From Hesseltinella vesiculosa (lineage: Eukaryota; Mucoromycota; Mucoromycetes; Mucorales; Cunninghamellaceae): 64,000 nucleotides of DNA. Below, one piece after another: positions 34,574-46,148 of this stretch. The notes under the pieces were generated by a model that was not told where the DNA came from, did no database searches, and was given only the letters and a program-made list of their open reading frames with translations. Location: positions 62,001 to 126,000 of the forward strand of contig MCGT01000002.1 of the NCBI GenBank assembly GCA_002104935.1, read 5' to 3'. A program made the translations under genes and the position numbers. How positions within the stretch are numbered: position 1 is the first letter of the stretch; each line of letters begins with the position of its first letter.

Positions 34574-36531
34574 CTATAATTTTGGTTTCTGTGCTGCGTT
34601 CATCCAGCCAAAGGACTAGCAAAGAGGAAGAAGAGGATGAGGTTCGTTTTGGGAAGAGTGTGCAGGACTTACCAGCTTCTTTCGACCGCCAGGGGCAATG
34701 AGGACGTTGATGACACACGTTTCCTTTGGTTGCGCCAGGCTTTCTTGGAGGGCTTTGGCGAGCTCGATGCGGTTGCGGACCAGCCAGCCTTTGCCACCGC
34801 AAGCCTGGGCAATCATGTCGTAGCGGGTTTCGGGAGAGAGCGAGGTGGCAGGCAGGGTTTGGTTGTGGCGGGAGCTCTCGTAATCCTGGTCATCCAAGCC
34901 ATGGTAAATGCCATTGTTGTTGATGACAATAATCAGCAGAGGCAGCTGGGAGCGGATGGCTGTTTCTAATTCCATGGCACTATCAAAGCCGAAGCTGGTG
35001 AGCTGCGCCAATTCGTTGTCACATATAAAAAAAAAGAAAAAAAAAAGAAAAAACTGACCTGAAGCCAAAGGCTGAATCTCCAACAATGGATACCACGCGG
35101 TGATCGGGATAGTACAATTGGGCTAGAGAGATTAGAATGAGTAAAAGGCGGGTGGTAAGCCCTCGTCGATTCTTACCGGCGATGGCGTAGCCCATGCCGA
35201 CGCCCATGGTGGCGCCAGTCCCGGCATCAAGGCGTTGGCGAGGGTGCTGGACGTCAAAGTAAGAGCGACCGATGTCCATGGTGTTGGCGCCCTCGCTGAC
35301 GTAGACGATCCCTTGGCGGGGCAAGATGTTCTTGATGACGGTGAAAGCGGTGTGGTAGTTCAAGATGGCGTGATCGTCGCCTTGTTGGCCGAGCGTCAGG
35401 GTCTTTGCCATGTTGGCCTTGGCTTTGGCTTGGAGGCCCTGGCGGTAGGCGGGATCGAGGTTGGTGGTGGTGGCGTGGGTGAGGAGCTGTTGCAGGGTCA
35501 GGCGGAGGTCGCCGGCTAAGGCAAGGGTAAGGGCGCCATTGTTGCCTAGCTCCTCATAGTGAACATCGAGGTGGATATATTTGACATTGTTTGACCAGCG
35601 AGGCGAGGCACCATAGTGGAGGATCCAATTGAGTCGGGCGCCGACGAGGACAACGACGTCGGCTTCTTTGAGGGCTTTGGATCTTGCAGGCGATACGCAG
35701 AGGTCGTGTTCATCTGGCAGCACACCCTTGCCCATAGGGGTTGGTAAGAATGGAACGCCTAGCTTGTCGACCCATTGGCGCAATTCGTTCTCGGCGCGAG
35801 CATAAGCAGCACTAATGACATATTAAAAAAAAAAGAGTGAGGTGGGCGTCCCAAGGGACGATGATGCTTTACCCTTTGCCGATGACGATGAGAGGGCGGC
35901 GGGCTTGACGGAGCCAGGAGGCGGCTTGGATGATAGCTTGAGGATCGGCCTGGGCTTTGGGAGCAAGGGTGGTCTGGGTGGGTAACAGAGGGACGATGGC
36001 AGCTGGGTTTTGGATGGCGTATTGGATATAATCAGCAGGGAGGTCGACGTAGGTGGGGCCGGGACGGCCGGCGGCGGCGGTGCGAAGCGCCTTCTCAATG
36101 ACAAACGGGATCTTGTCGACGCTGGCAGGACGTGCGGCGTATTTGCAATAAGGACGGCAGACCTGGACTTGGTCGAGTTCTTGAAAGGCGCCCATGTCGA
36201 TTTGGTCGGTGTCGCATGAGCCGGCCAAGAGGACCAATGGCCAACAGTTGAGTTGGGCGTTGAGCAGACCGGCAAGGCCATGGACGACGCCTGGGCCGCC
36301 GACGGTCAGACACACGCCTGGCTGGCCACTCAAGTAGCCATGGACGGATGCCGCGTAGGCGGCGGATTGTTCGTTTCGGAATGCGATAAATCGAATGCCT
36401 TGGGCTTGACAAGCATCCGCTATTTCTACGACAGGGATGCCGACAATACCAAACAAGACAGTGACGCCAAGATGATGCAGAGTGCGAGCAATCAATTCGG
36501 CGCCTGATGCTTTCGGTTGTTGCGTGGCCAT
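34574..36531 (-). CDS. HACL1: 2-hydroxyacyl-CoA lyase, ThDP-dependent, peroxisomal
   Basis: Thiamine-diphosphate enzyme cleaving 2-hydroxyacyl-CoA to formyl-CoA and an aldehyde (peroxisomal alpha-oxidation); oxalyl-CoA decarboxylase is the close alternative. From 36531: the catalytic Glu in FIAFRNEQSAAYAA, VCLTVGGPGVVHGLAGL, PTYVDLPADYI; a central domain with VPFLPTPMGKGVLPDEHD and LVGARLNWILHYG; and the ThDP motif GDSAFGFSAMELET ... NNNGIYHGLDD. A 42-nt last exon (34574-34615) adds a tail ending AQKPKL, a PTS1-like tripeptide; without this splice the frame runs to a non-signal end. Introns near 35812-35870, 35125-35175, 34998-35058 and 34616-34672. Confidence 0.87.
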
Positions 36532-36761
36532 GGAAAAAAAAAAAAGTTAAGAACAAAAAGAAAAAAATGGCTGACATGCGACATTTCGTAATTTTCCTTC
36601 GGGATTCCGCCGAGGCCAATGACGCCATTCTCCCAGGGAAGGTTATCCTGAAATGGACAATGGTGGTCCAAATGTTTATTGATATGATGAAATGAGTGGG
36701 GGGTATGTTGCATAGGTAATGAGGCATAAAACATGGGTCATGAAAAAGGGGGTGGTCTAAG

Positions 36762-37632
36762 TTAGCGCAAGGGGGAGGGGTCCAGTAGATGAAAAGCGGT
36801 GGCATCGGCTTTGGGCATGAAACGGCTGACAAAGGACATAGGTGAGGAGGGATAAAGCCAGGCATGGGAGGACGATGGGGTGGAAAGACATCTGGAGGAA
36901 GCCGAGGATACAGAGGAGGAGGAGGAGGAGGAGGACAAGGAGGAATGAATGACGGCAGTCAAGTGTCGCCAAGGTGGCCTGTCCAACGAAGAGGGTTTGT
37001 CGTGTTTCTGGCAAATGTTTTTCGGCGATTGCCAAAAAGGATCAGGTGCGACGGGTGAGTCGAATTTTAGTCGTTTCAACTGATCCACCACTTGATCAAA
37101 TTCATCCTTTGAAACCGTCAATTGAAAATCCTACAGCGATCGCCCAAAAAAACCCAATGAGGATGGAAAAGAGGCGCGCCTTGTTTTTTTTTTTTTTTAC
37201 CAAAAGCGTCAAGAGTTGGCGTTCCATGAGGTTAATGTCATGTAAATGAAACAAATCATTGGCGAATGAAACCCAATGGATGTTTTTAGGCGACGTATCA
37301 TGGAACAGTTTTGTGCTGAGGATGAGGGTGGCTAAAAAGATGCGTTGCGGGGCGGTCGACATGCCCATGATAAGTTGACGACGATGGCCGAGGCGATTGG
37401 CTAATCTTTCGAGCAAAATCATGACGATGAGCAGCGTACCGGTTTGGGTTTTGGATCGGCGGATGAGCTGTTGAATAAACGTTGGTAAGGGAAGAATGAG
37501 ATATTCGTCGGGGTCGGGCACAGTGTGAGGCGTGATCATATGAGCCACTTTATCAGCAATGACGTCCAAGAGTTCTGGCTGTAATGAGCCATACCATGAT
37601 TTTTCTAGACGAGTCATCGACAAAGGCCACAT
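36762..37632 (-). CDS. Pcl/Pho80-family cyclin
   Basis: Cyclin of the PCL class that would bind a Pho85-type CDK. Starting at 37632 (MWPLSMTRLEKSWYG), the cyclin fold runs ELLDVIADKVAHMITPHTVP, LPTFIQQLIRRSKTQTGTLL, VMILLERLANRL, RIFLATLILSTKLFHDTSPK, NIHWVSFANDLFHLHDINLM, ERQLLTLL, then across one intron (about 37134-37198) DFQLTVSKDEFDQVVDQLKR. A Ser-rich tail with eight consecutive Ser ends at 36762. The longer upstream-open frame is low-complexity translation of A-runs, so the ATG at 37632 is preferred. Confidence 0.8.
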
Positions 37633-38029
37633 CACAAGGTTTGTCAGAAAAAGGTTAAGGGTGTCAAAAGAGAAAGAAAGAAAGAAAAAAGGCGGGCAAT
37701 CTTTATTAATGCTGAAAAAGGGATTGGGTAGAGTAGGGGTTGTTGCGTGTAACTGCAACAAACCAAAAAAATAAAAATGGGGGGGGGGAGTTTGGCGCTT
37801 AAAAAAACAAAAAAAAAAACAAAAGGGTATGGTATCAAATTGAAGTTTATAAATATAAGTTGGGATGGAGAACAATGACAACGAAAAAGAGAATGAAAAG
37901 AAAAAAAAAAAAAAAGAGGGAGAGAACATGCGTATCTTTTTCTCGAGGTTTTTTTTTTGCATTTTTTTTTTTTTACTATTGGGAGAAAGATCAACGCCAT
38001 TGAAAGAATGGGAGAGGAGAAAAAGCGTT
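37633..38029. other. intergenic, A-rich, between cyclin start and WC-2-like gene end
   Basis: Multiple A-runs and a G-run (about 37780-37788). Presumed cyclin promoter; no gene seen. Confidence 0.4.
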
Positions 38030-38966
38030 TCAGTTGCCATTGAAATCCTTCTTTTTGTTTTTTTTGGACCATCGCAAACCACAAGCGTTACAGAGTCTAA
38101 ATAGAAAAAAGGAGGCTCGTTTAAACACAGCATTTAAAAAAATAGGGGACACCTTACGTTTTGGGACCATGTGGACCACGACGCCATTCTGGTGAAGTGG
38201 TTGTACCACAATCCATACAAACATACTGATGTAACATGTCTTTGACATGTTTTCTCTAAGAGGAAAAAGAAGGTGAGACGAGGCTGGACAGGCAAGAGCG
38301 TACCTTTGGGTTGATGGCTGTGTGCGGGTTGGAAGGAGAGACCATGGAGGTGGAGAGATGAGCAGAGGAATAATCCATGGTATAGGCCGAGGCGGCAGGA
38401 GGGGCAGGCGATTGTAGCGAGCTGCCTTTAAAGCAGCCAACATACAGGGTATTTTTTGACCAATAGTCGGATTGCTTGCACGTCAGAGGGAGCGTCATGC
38501 CATTTTTTTTATAAAAATGAATGACGTCGGAAGATGGTTGGGGTGGATGCTGCAGAAAAGCTGTCAGGGACCTGCCAAGCAACTCTAGGGGGGTATATCC
38601 GGTCAACAAAAAGAAGTTATCAGAGCACTTTTGAATGACGGATTGGTGGGTCAGCAAGTAGTAATAGAAAAGATCGGGAGGTTGGCTGAGGTCTTTTCTA
38701 GAAGTAGAGCGAGGAGGCGAAGGGTGTTGGGCAGGTGGATGACTGGTTTGAGGATAAAAAGGGGGTGTGTATTGGGATTGGAAAGAGCAGTCCAAAGGTG
38801 CTGGGCGCTCGCTGTTCATGCCGGTCATCAGGAAGCTTTCCGACGGGACACTGTACAACTGTGCAGGTGGTTGTGTGGTTCGGCTTGGTTGTTGTCGTTG
38901 CTCCATTGAGATTTCCGAAAAGCTCGAAAGGTCTTCATTTAGAATATAATAAGGGTCGTTCATCAT
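38030..38966 (-). CDS. wc-2: White-collar-2-type PAS/GATA zinc-finger factor
   Basis: Partner of WC-1-type blue-light receptors in fungal photoresponse (Mucorales carry several wc-2/madB-like genes). From 38966: [18 protein letters not shown], a Pro/Gln-rich stretch, a PAS domain ([54 protein letters not shown]), a Ser-rich linker, [33 protein letters not shown], and [16 protein letters not shown]. The zinc finger CX2C-X18-CX2C is complete across the last intron. About 250 aa, short for WC-2. Introns near 38256-38304 and 38097-38158. No LOV cysteine motif, as expected for WC-2. Confidence 0.85.
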
Positions 38967-40092
38967 TCATGCAAAGAGAAAACTTTTTTTTGTCACAACG
39001 CTGCGGTTATCAAAAAAAAAAAAAAAAAGGTCGAGGAAAGCCGAGTTCAAGGGAAGGCAAGGCAAATAAAGAGGTGGTCTAAACGGAACGGGGGTATACT
39101 GACAAACACGACAAGGATAGTAAGAAAAAAGAGAAAGAAAAAGAAAGAGTAGAAAAAAAAGCTGGGAGACCTTCTATTTCAAAAGGGAAAACATTAGACC
39201 TCCGCTCGCTAGAAAATGATCAGCAAGGGATGCCTCTTTCTTTACCTTGGCAAAAGTGGGGGAAAAAAAAATATTAAGAACAAAGAAAAGAGAGAAAGGG
39301 AAAAGAGGGAAAAATAAAAATAAAAAAATATTAAAAAAGAGATATAAGGACATATTCCGTTATTAAAGCGAACCATGCTAATTTACTCCTTAAAACTGAA
39401 GCCCGAATCAAAAAGCTGGCAAAAAACCCAATTTTGGGAACTTCATCCCCGTCTTCACCTCGATAAACCAGCGCCATTCAAGGAAGGGTTTCCTCCAAGG
39501 AGCGCTTGATCCTTTCGACAGGTCTTTTAAAAAGATAAAAGTGCTGTTGTTTCGTACAGGGTTCCTCGATTTTCTGTTTGGCGAAAAAGCTCTCCGTCTC
39601 CTAACTTTCTTTGTAGCCAACGGGTACTTTTTTATTTTCCCCTTGCCACCATTCAAGTGAATAAGAGCGGTTATAAACATCCGGTTCCAAAAGCGCACAA
39701 ACTAAAAAAAGGATCTTCCCACCTTCCATTTTGCATACCTACGTCCGCGACCTCTCTTCAACCTTCAGCCTTTTTGTTTATTTGTTTTCGCCCAATGTCA
39801 GCTTGGTTCCCCTTTTTCTCCCTCCTCTCTCTTTTCTTTACTCTTTTTTTTCAACTCACAAACTCGACCCCCCCCCAAAAAAAATAATAGATGGTGACCC
39901 CATGTGTCGTTGCCTTTCTTTTTTAGATCAAACATAGCCTTTTCAATAACTCTTTCTAATTTTTGTAAATTAAAAAAATGAAAAAAAAAATCGCTGGTTT
40001 GGCTGTCAACTAAAAAAAGACTCTTTTCAGAAGAAAAAGGGCGAGCGGGTATCGATGGAGAAAAAAAAAAAAACCGAGGGAGGATGTGGTTG
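38967..40092. other. long gene-free stretch upstream of the WC-2-like gene
   Basis: About 1.1 kb with many A- and T-runs and no supported gene. It presumably holds the 5' region of the WC-2-like gene and the 3' flank of the CENP-M-like gene. Confidence 0.45.
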
Positions 40093-41126
40093 TCAAGGAG
40101 GATACTGATCGACAGATGGCGTTTCCATGCTGTGGTATAAAGTTTTTAACAAAAGAGGGTGAATATTTCGCTGCTGGTGTGTGGCAATCATGATGGCGCG
40201 AGTCAATTGATCTAGGACCTGTTGCCTCTGTGCATCGTTCTAAACAAAAGAGGGCGAATTCGTATATAAAAAAAATGAGTCACCCATTGGTAAGAGAATA
40301 AAGTAAAAAAAAAAACTACCATTTCTATCACTTTCTCCGGTATCCACCTTGGTTTAAGGAGGTCCCCTTTTCTCCCCACCGTTCGCAATACCGTCCTCCC
40401 TTTCCCCCCCAACTTACTGTCAAATTTGCATAAACCACCGCGACGTTTCCAACTTCACGTGCTGCATTATGGACTTGGTCTTCCGTGATCATCCATGACA
40501 AGACTTGATCCACTACAAAAAAAGAGGAGGTCAATTGGAAGGGCATTGCAAGGGGACCAAAAGGCAAAAAAAAAGGGACGGGTAGCCAGAAGCACAATAA
40601 GATCAGTTGTCATTCCCATGTTCTAAACTGGGATTTCGCCAATCCCTTTCTTTCCCAATTGCTTTTTTTTCTTCTCGTTCTCGGATTACCTTTTGTAAGA
40701 AGGAAGGTTGTTTTTGTCAATAGGTATTCAGAAGTCATGCACGCTGCCACTTGAGATAATAAATCCATGCTGCAACGATTAGTCATATCCAGAAGAATAA
40801 AAACATAATCCATTCTTGTCATACTGGGGGCTGATTTTCGTCAAATTCTTCAAGCACATGTCTAACAGTACGTCCCCCCCCAAAAAAAAACAAAAGTGAG
40901 TTTCTTTTTTTCTCCACAGATATCCCTGCTTTTTTTCAAACACGGATCGATTCTTACACCTTGTAATACAATGTGCGAGACTGAAGCAACATTTTAGCCA
41001 ACGTTCGTTTGCCACTCGATGCCGGTCCAATCAACTAATTCAATCCAACTATTAATCCATCTCTCCTGCTTTTTGTCTCCTTACCAAGATGTTGACAGGA
41101 TGGTTGGTATACATGGGTCGTAGCAT
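40093..41126 (-). CDS. CENP-M-like kinetochore protein (pseudo-GTPase fold)
   Basis: Resembles vertebrate CENP-M, an inner-kinetochore (CCAN) protein with a small-GTPase fold lacking nucleotide binding. Exons 41085-41126, 40958-41034, 40690-40861, 40418-40512 and 40093-40239 give MLRPMYTNHPVNIL, LIGPASSGKRTLAKMLL (a P-loop-like strand), YYKVHVLEEFDENQPP, then MDYVFILLDMTNRCSMDLLS, YLLTKTTFLLTK, WMITEDQVHNAAREVGNVAV, VYANLTNDAQRQQ and PLLLKTL. Order and spacing follow CENP-M. Exon 3 needs one extra base in the five-G run at 40826-40830 to stay in frame: either a sequence error or a real break. Assignment from family memory, unaligned. Confidence 0.68.
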
Positions 41127-41447
41127 GACTCAATCCTTCTTCTTAAAAAAAAATAAAACAAAAAGGAAAGAAGGCGTTTTTTTTTTTCTGCGCACTGCGG
41201 TCATTTGAATGACAAGGCAAGCTTCTGTTTTTGGCTTGTGACTATTTTTTTAATCTTCTGTTCTTTCCTTTTCTTTTTTTTTCCCTATTCTTCGTGCTTT
41301 TGGGGTTCTCTATTTGTGCGGGTAAGAAAAAAAAAAGGCGTAAATAAACACAATGCCATCATCCTTTTCATTGCACCCTGTGCTGACCATACTATGTTAT
41401 TTGCCTGTATTTAGGAAATCAAAAAGTAGAGCTCAGCCCATCCGACC
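41127..41447. other. divergent promoter, CENP-M-like / SNF2-type gene
   Basis: 320 bp between divergent starts, rich in T-runs; no gene. Confidence 0.4.
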
Positions 41448-44400
41448 ATGCAATCGACCACGTTAGATTTAAACAACCCGGCGACAAAAGAACGGCTACT
41501 TGTTATTTTCCAGGCAAGTCCTTGTCATCTCACTCTCCATTGTCTCGCACAAAACAGAAACGCCAATGGCTCACTCCTCTTTTTTTCACAGCGATTGAAA
41601 CAGTTGCAAGATCAAGGCGAAATGGAAGAAAACAATAATGAATACGCCAAGCTCATGACGGTCATCCGTATGATCAAGCAGCAACAGGAACTACAGACGC
41701 AGCAGTTGCTGCCAACACCTACATTGCCGGCCCATGGATCGAATGATGTTCAACGCCAGGAATTACACCTGCTGGAGCACCAGCTCCTGCAATCCGCCCC
41801 ACCACCGGCCCAACCCATCGACCCAATGCAACAACTCCTCTTAGAACAACTCCAGCAGCCCAACACTTCTCCCAATAGCACCACCTCTAATCCACAGCCG
41901 TGGGCTTCCCAACAAGCCCTCGCCCAGTGTCTCTTAAAATCCGCCTCTCCATCTCCCACCCCGCCTGTCGATGAACCCAAGCCGCTGAATCAGGTCCTTG
42001 TCGACGGCCTGTTACGCCAAGTGATGGAGCATGTCACTGCCCATGGCGCCTTGCCAACGCCTTTATCCATGCTCTTTGACGACCGACCGCTTTCCCATGC
42101 CCATGCTTCGCGCCAACAACGCCTCCTGCTACCAACCACCCCACCCAAGCCTTTGGACCCACTGACCATTCTCTACGAACGTGAAAAGTTTATACCGTCC
42201 CGCATCGACAGCCGCATCCAGCAACTCTCCAGCATACCAATGGAAAACGTCTCACAGCATGGCCGTTCCCTGGGCTACATGCTCGAGGAACACTACACCG
42301 AAACTGTCCGTCTTGCCACGGACGACCAGATCCAAGCCATCATCAAACTCAAAGGTCTCCATCTACGCGACAAGCAAGCCAAGGTAAGACGAGGACCAGA
42401 GGAGGATCCAAGACCTGGAAGACTCATCCACCGTTTCCTTTTGTTTCCATGCTCATAGCTCCGACAAGAGGTCATCAAGGGGCGCGAAGAAGTCTACCGG
42501 CTGGCCAATTCGATCGACCGCACCTCCTACCGGAAACTCATGAAACGGAACCTCCGAGAAGCCAAGCAGACCGAAAAACTAGAACGACAGCACCGCCTCG
42601 ACAATGAAAAGCGACAGAAGCAAAAATACTTGGATCATCTGCAAAAGGTCTGTAACCAAGGCCGGGACATGTTGGCCTGGCACAAGTCCCATCAAGCCAA
42701 ACTCGGCAAACTCGGCCGCGCTGTGCTCCAATACCATCAGTATGTCGACCGCGAAGAGCAAAAACGCTACGACCGCCGATCCAAAGAACGTCTCCGAGCT
42801 CTGCGCAACGACGATGAAGAAGCCTACCTCAAGCTGCTCGATGAAACAAAAGACACCCGGCTCACCATGCTCCTGCGCCAAACCGGCACCTACCTCGAAT
42901 CCCTCTCCCAAGCTGTCGCTGACCAGCAAAAGGATGCCGACGATGTCCAAGTCGACTTTGGCCAGGATAGCACCATCTCTTCCTTTGATAATGCTGAAGA
43001 CGTAAGTCTTGTTTTCCAACGAGCGGAGCTGATGCGATGTTTTTTTTTTAGGACAAGGCGCAGGCCGATTATTTCAAAACAGCCCATCGTGTCCAGGAAA
43101 CCGTCCAACAGCCCACCATCATGGTTGGCGGCAAGCTCAAGGATTACCAGATCAAGGGTCTTCAATGGATGGTGTCGTTGTACAACAACCGCCTGAACGG
43201 GATTCTCGCTGACGAAATGGGCCTCGGCAAAACCATCCAAACCATCAGTCTTGTCACCTACCTGATTGAACACAAACGCCAAAACGGCCCTTACTTAATC
43301 ATTGTGCCCCTGTCGACGATCACCAACTGGACGCTGGAATTCGAAAAATGGGCTCCGTCGGTAGCCACGGTGGTTTACAAGGGCGTTCCTGAACAACGCA
43401 AGCTGATCCAAAAGACACAGCTGAAACACCGCAATTTCCAAGTGCTGCTGACCACGTTTGATTATGTCATCAAGGATCGACCTGTCCTGTCCAAATTCAA
43501 ATGGCTGTACATGATCATGGACGAAGGCCATCGCATGAAGAATGCAAAATCCAAACTCACCTCCGTCATCCGCCAGTATTACACCTCCAAATACCGATTG
43601 ATCCTCACCGGCACACCGTTGCAGGTACCTTGCATGAGAAAAAAAAAAAAAAAAAAGCCATAGCCTCACCGTTTTTTCTGCGTCTTAGAATAACCTGCCA
43701 GAACTGTGGTCCTTGCTGAACTTTATCCTGCCCAAAATCTTCAACAGCGTCAAAACCTTTGAAGAATGGTTCAACACCCCCTTCTCCAATCAAGGTGTAC
43801 AAGACCGCGTTGAGCTTAACGAAGAAGAACAGCTGCTCATCATCAAGCGTCTCCACAAAGTGCTTCGACCGTTCCTGCTCCGCCGTCTGAAAAAGGATGT
43901 GGAATCCGAACTGCCCGACAAGGTCGAGCGTGTCATCAAATGCAAGCTCTCGGCTCTACAAGCTCGTCTCTACACCCAAGTCCGAAAGCACAACGTCATC
44001 ATCACTGGCAATGGCAAAGAAGGGTAACATTTGACTCTCGCTCTTCTTTTTTACTCATGGCTCCTTCTTCTCTCTGGCCTAGTCGTTCTGGCGTCATGGG
44101 TCTGAATAACCGTATCATGCAATTGCGCAAGATCTGTAACCATCCTTTTGTCTTTGAGCAAGTCGAATCCTCTATCAACCCGCATAAGCTGTCTAATGAG
44201 CTTTTGTATCGGTCCTCGGGCAAGTTTGAGTTGCTTGATCGCATCTTACCTAAACTCAAGGCCACCAATCACCGAGTATGTCCCCCCCTTTTTTTTTCGC
44301 TGATCATGCAGTCATCTCACGAAGGCGCCATTTTTTTTTTAGGTACTGGTCTTTTTCCAAATGACCCAAATCATGGATATCATGGAAGACTATTGCTTGT

Positions 44401-45311
44401 TTCGTGGCTATCGCCATTTACGGCTGGATGGCTCGACCAAAGCCGAAGTGCGCTCAGAGCAATTGAAGCTCTTCAATGACCCAGCTTCGCCTTATTTTAT
44501 CTTTTTGCTCAGCACTCGTGCCGGTGGCCTTGGTCTCAATTTGCAAACAGCCGACACGGTTGTCATCTTTGATTCGGATTGGTAAACAGAAAGGCACATG
44601 AAAAAAAAAAAAGAGGCTGACTATTTGTTTTCGTCGGCCAGGAACCCGCATCAGGATCTACAAGCCCAAGATCGTGCCCATCGTATCGGACAGACCAAAG
44701 AAGTCCGCATTTTCCGCCTGATCACAGAAAACTCGGTGGAAGAACAGATCCTGGCACGCGCCCAGTACAAACTCGACATTGACGGCAAGGTCATCCAGGC
44801 TGGCAAGTTTGACCATCGCAGTACGGAAGAAGACCGCGAAGCTTTCTTACGGTCGCTCCTGGAAGACAAGTCCGACGAAGTAGAGGATGGCAATGAAGAG
44901 CGAGAAGAATTCGACGACGACGAACTGAACGATCTCCTCAAACGCTCCGACGACGAGGTTGCTGTGTTTGAACAAGTTGACCGCCAACGCAAGAGAGACG
45001 ATCAAGCCTTTTGGGAACGTCTCTATGGCAAAGAATGTACATACCCCCCAGAACGACTCTTACAAGCCTGGGAACTGCCTCAAGACGCCTTTGCCCTTGC
45101 AGCCTCCTCCACTAGCACTCCCGATGCAGCCACCGCCATCCTTGATCCTTGGCAGCCGTCCACCCACCTCGACCCTTATCAGCGTCGGGCTCGTCAAGAG
45201 CATATCCACTACACCGACGGAATGACCGAGAAACAGTGGTTACGCCAATTCGAACAATCCGACGCTGACCAAGACCGAAAGCGACAAAAAACGTCGCATT
45301 CACACCACTGA
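41448..45311 (+). CDS. STH1: SNF2/STH1-type chromatin-remodelling ATPase, no bromodomain
   Basis: Catalytic subunit type of SWI/SNF or RSC. The start is [17 protein letters not shown]; a QLQ-like, Gln/Pro-rich N-terminus leads to an HSA domain ([20 protein letters not shown]), a post-HSA segment, then the helicase: motif [12 protein letters not shown], Ia [33 protein letters not shown], the second lobe with LRKICNHPF, motif [13 protein letters not shown] and [13 protein letters not shown]. An SnAC-like tail has [14 protein letters not shown] context ([19 protein letters not shown]) and [11 protein letters not shown]. It stops at 45311 (..TSHSHH) with no AT-hook/bromodomain exon downstream. 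About seven introns. STH1 versus SNF2 is not resolved. Confidence 0.9.
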
Positions 45312-46148
45312 GGCCATTGACGATGCTACAGTCACACCCCTTTTTCATTTTTTCTTTTTTATTTGCATCTCACCTGTTATCGACTGTTGACAGTAAGCCC
45401 CCATTCTATTCCCCCAGCCGGTTTCTATTTTTTCACCTCAAACCAGCCAACACATAAAAAAAAAGAGGGCTTTGGGATGAATCTGTAATAAAAAAAGAAT
45501 CCTTTTCAGGTGCCCGCCTTCCGCTCAAAAAAAAAAAAAAAAAAAAAAAAAAACTCCACGTGCAGAATCAACTAGACGCCATTCGCAAAAAAAAGTTGCC
45601 CAAACCAACCTGGATTTCCAAGACCACTCTCCCCTCACTTTTTCTTCGTCCTTGACAAAACAACGCGCTCAAAACGTCAGGCTGGCCCATACTCTATCCA
45701 TTGCACCCCAATGCCGTTAGTGCCTCTTGGCAAAAAATACCAGAACCGTGCTTAATTAAACATCAGAAAACTATCCACCCAGACTCTCGAAACCTTTTTT
45801 TTTTGTCTTTGCCAAAGTAAACCTTAAAAAAAAGGAGAAGAAAATAGACTGGCTGCTTTATTTTAGTTTTTTTTTTTGGGGGGGGGTACAAAAAAGACCT
45901 GCCAAAAATTAACATTGGCGAATCAAGCTCGGTTTCCTTGATCTCATGGCTTATTTTATTGGGTCGCTGCATGAGTTTCTTTTATGCTTTCCACACGACC
46001 TCTTGTAAAGACATTTATCATCGTTCCCTATTTCTACTCGGGGAATAAAAATAGTCTGAAAGAATCCTTGCAGAATCCGCACTCATAAAAAAAGTACGCC
46101 AAAAGCCATTTTATTTATTTTCCTCTCTCTTTTGCTTTTCTTTTTTTT
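45312..46148. other. intergenic, A-run rich
   Basis: Contains a 25-nt A-run (about 45527-45551) and a G-run (45880-45886). No gene or structural RNA recognised. Confidence 0.4.

Noticed and set aside
36095..36865. 256-aa minus-strand ORF
   Set aside because: Second frame over HACL1 exon 1; the lyase frame has clear catalytic motifs.
37633..38133. N-terminal extension of the cyclin ORF
   Set aside because: Lys/Phe-rich translation of A- and T-runs; the cyclin fold begins at the ATG at 37632.
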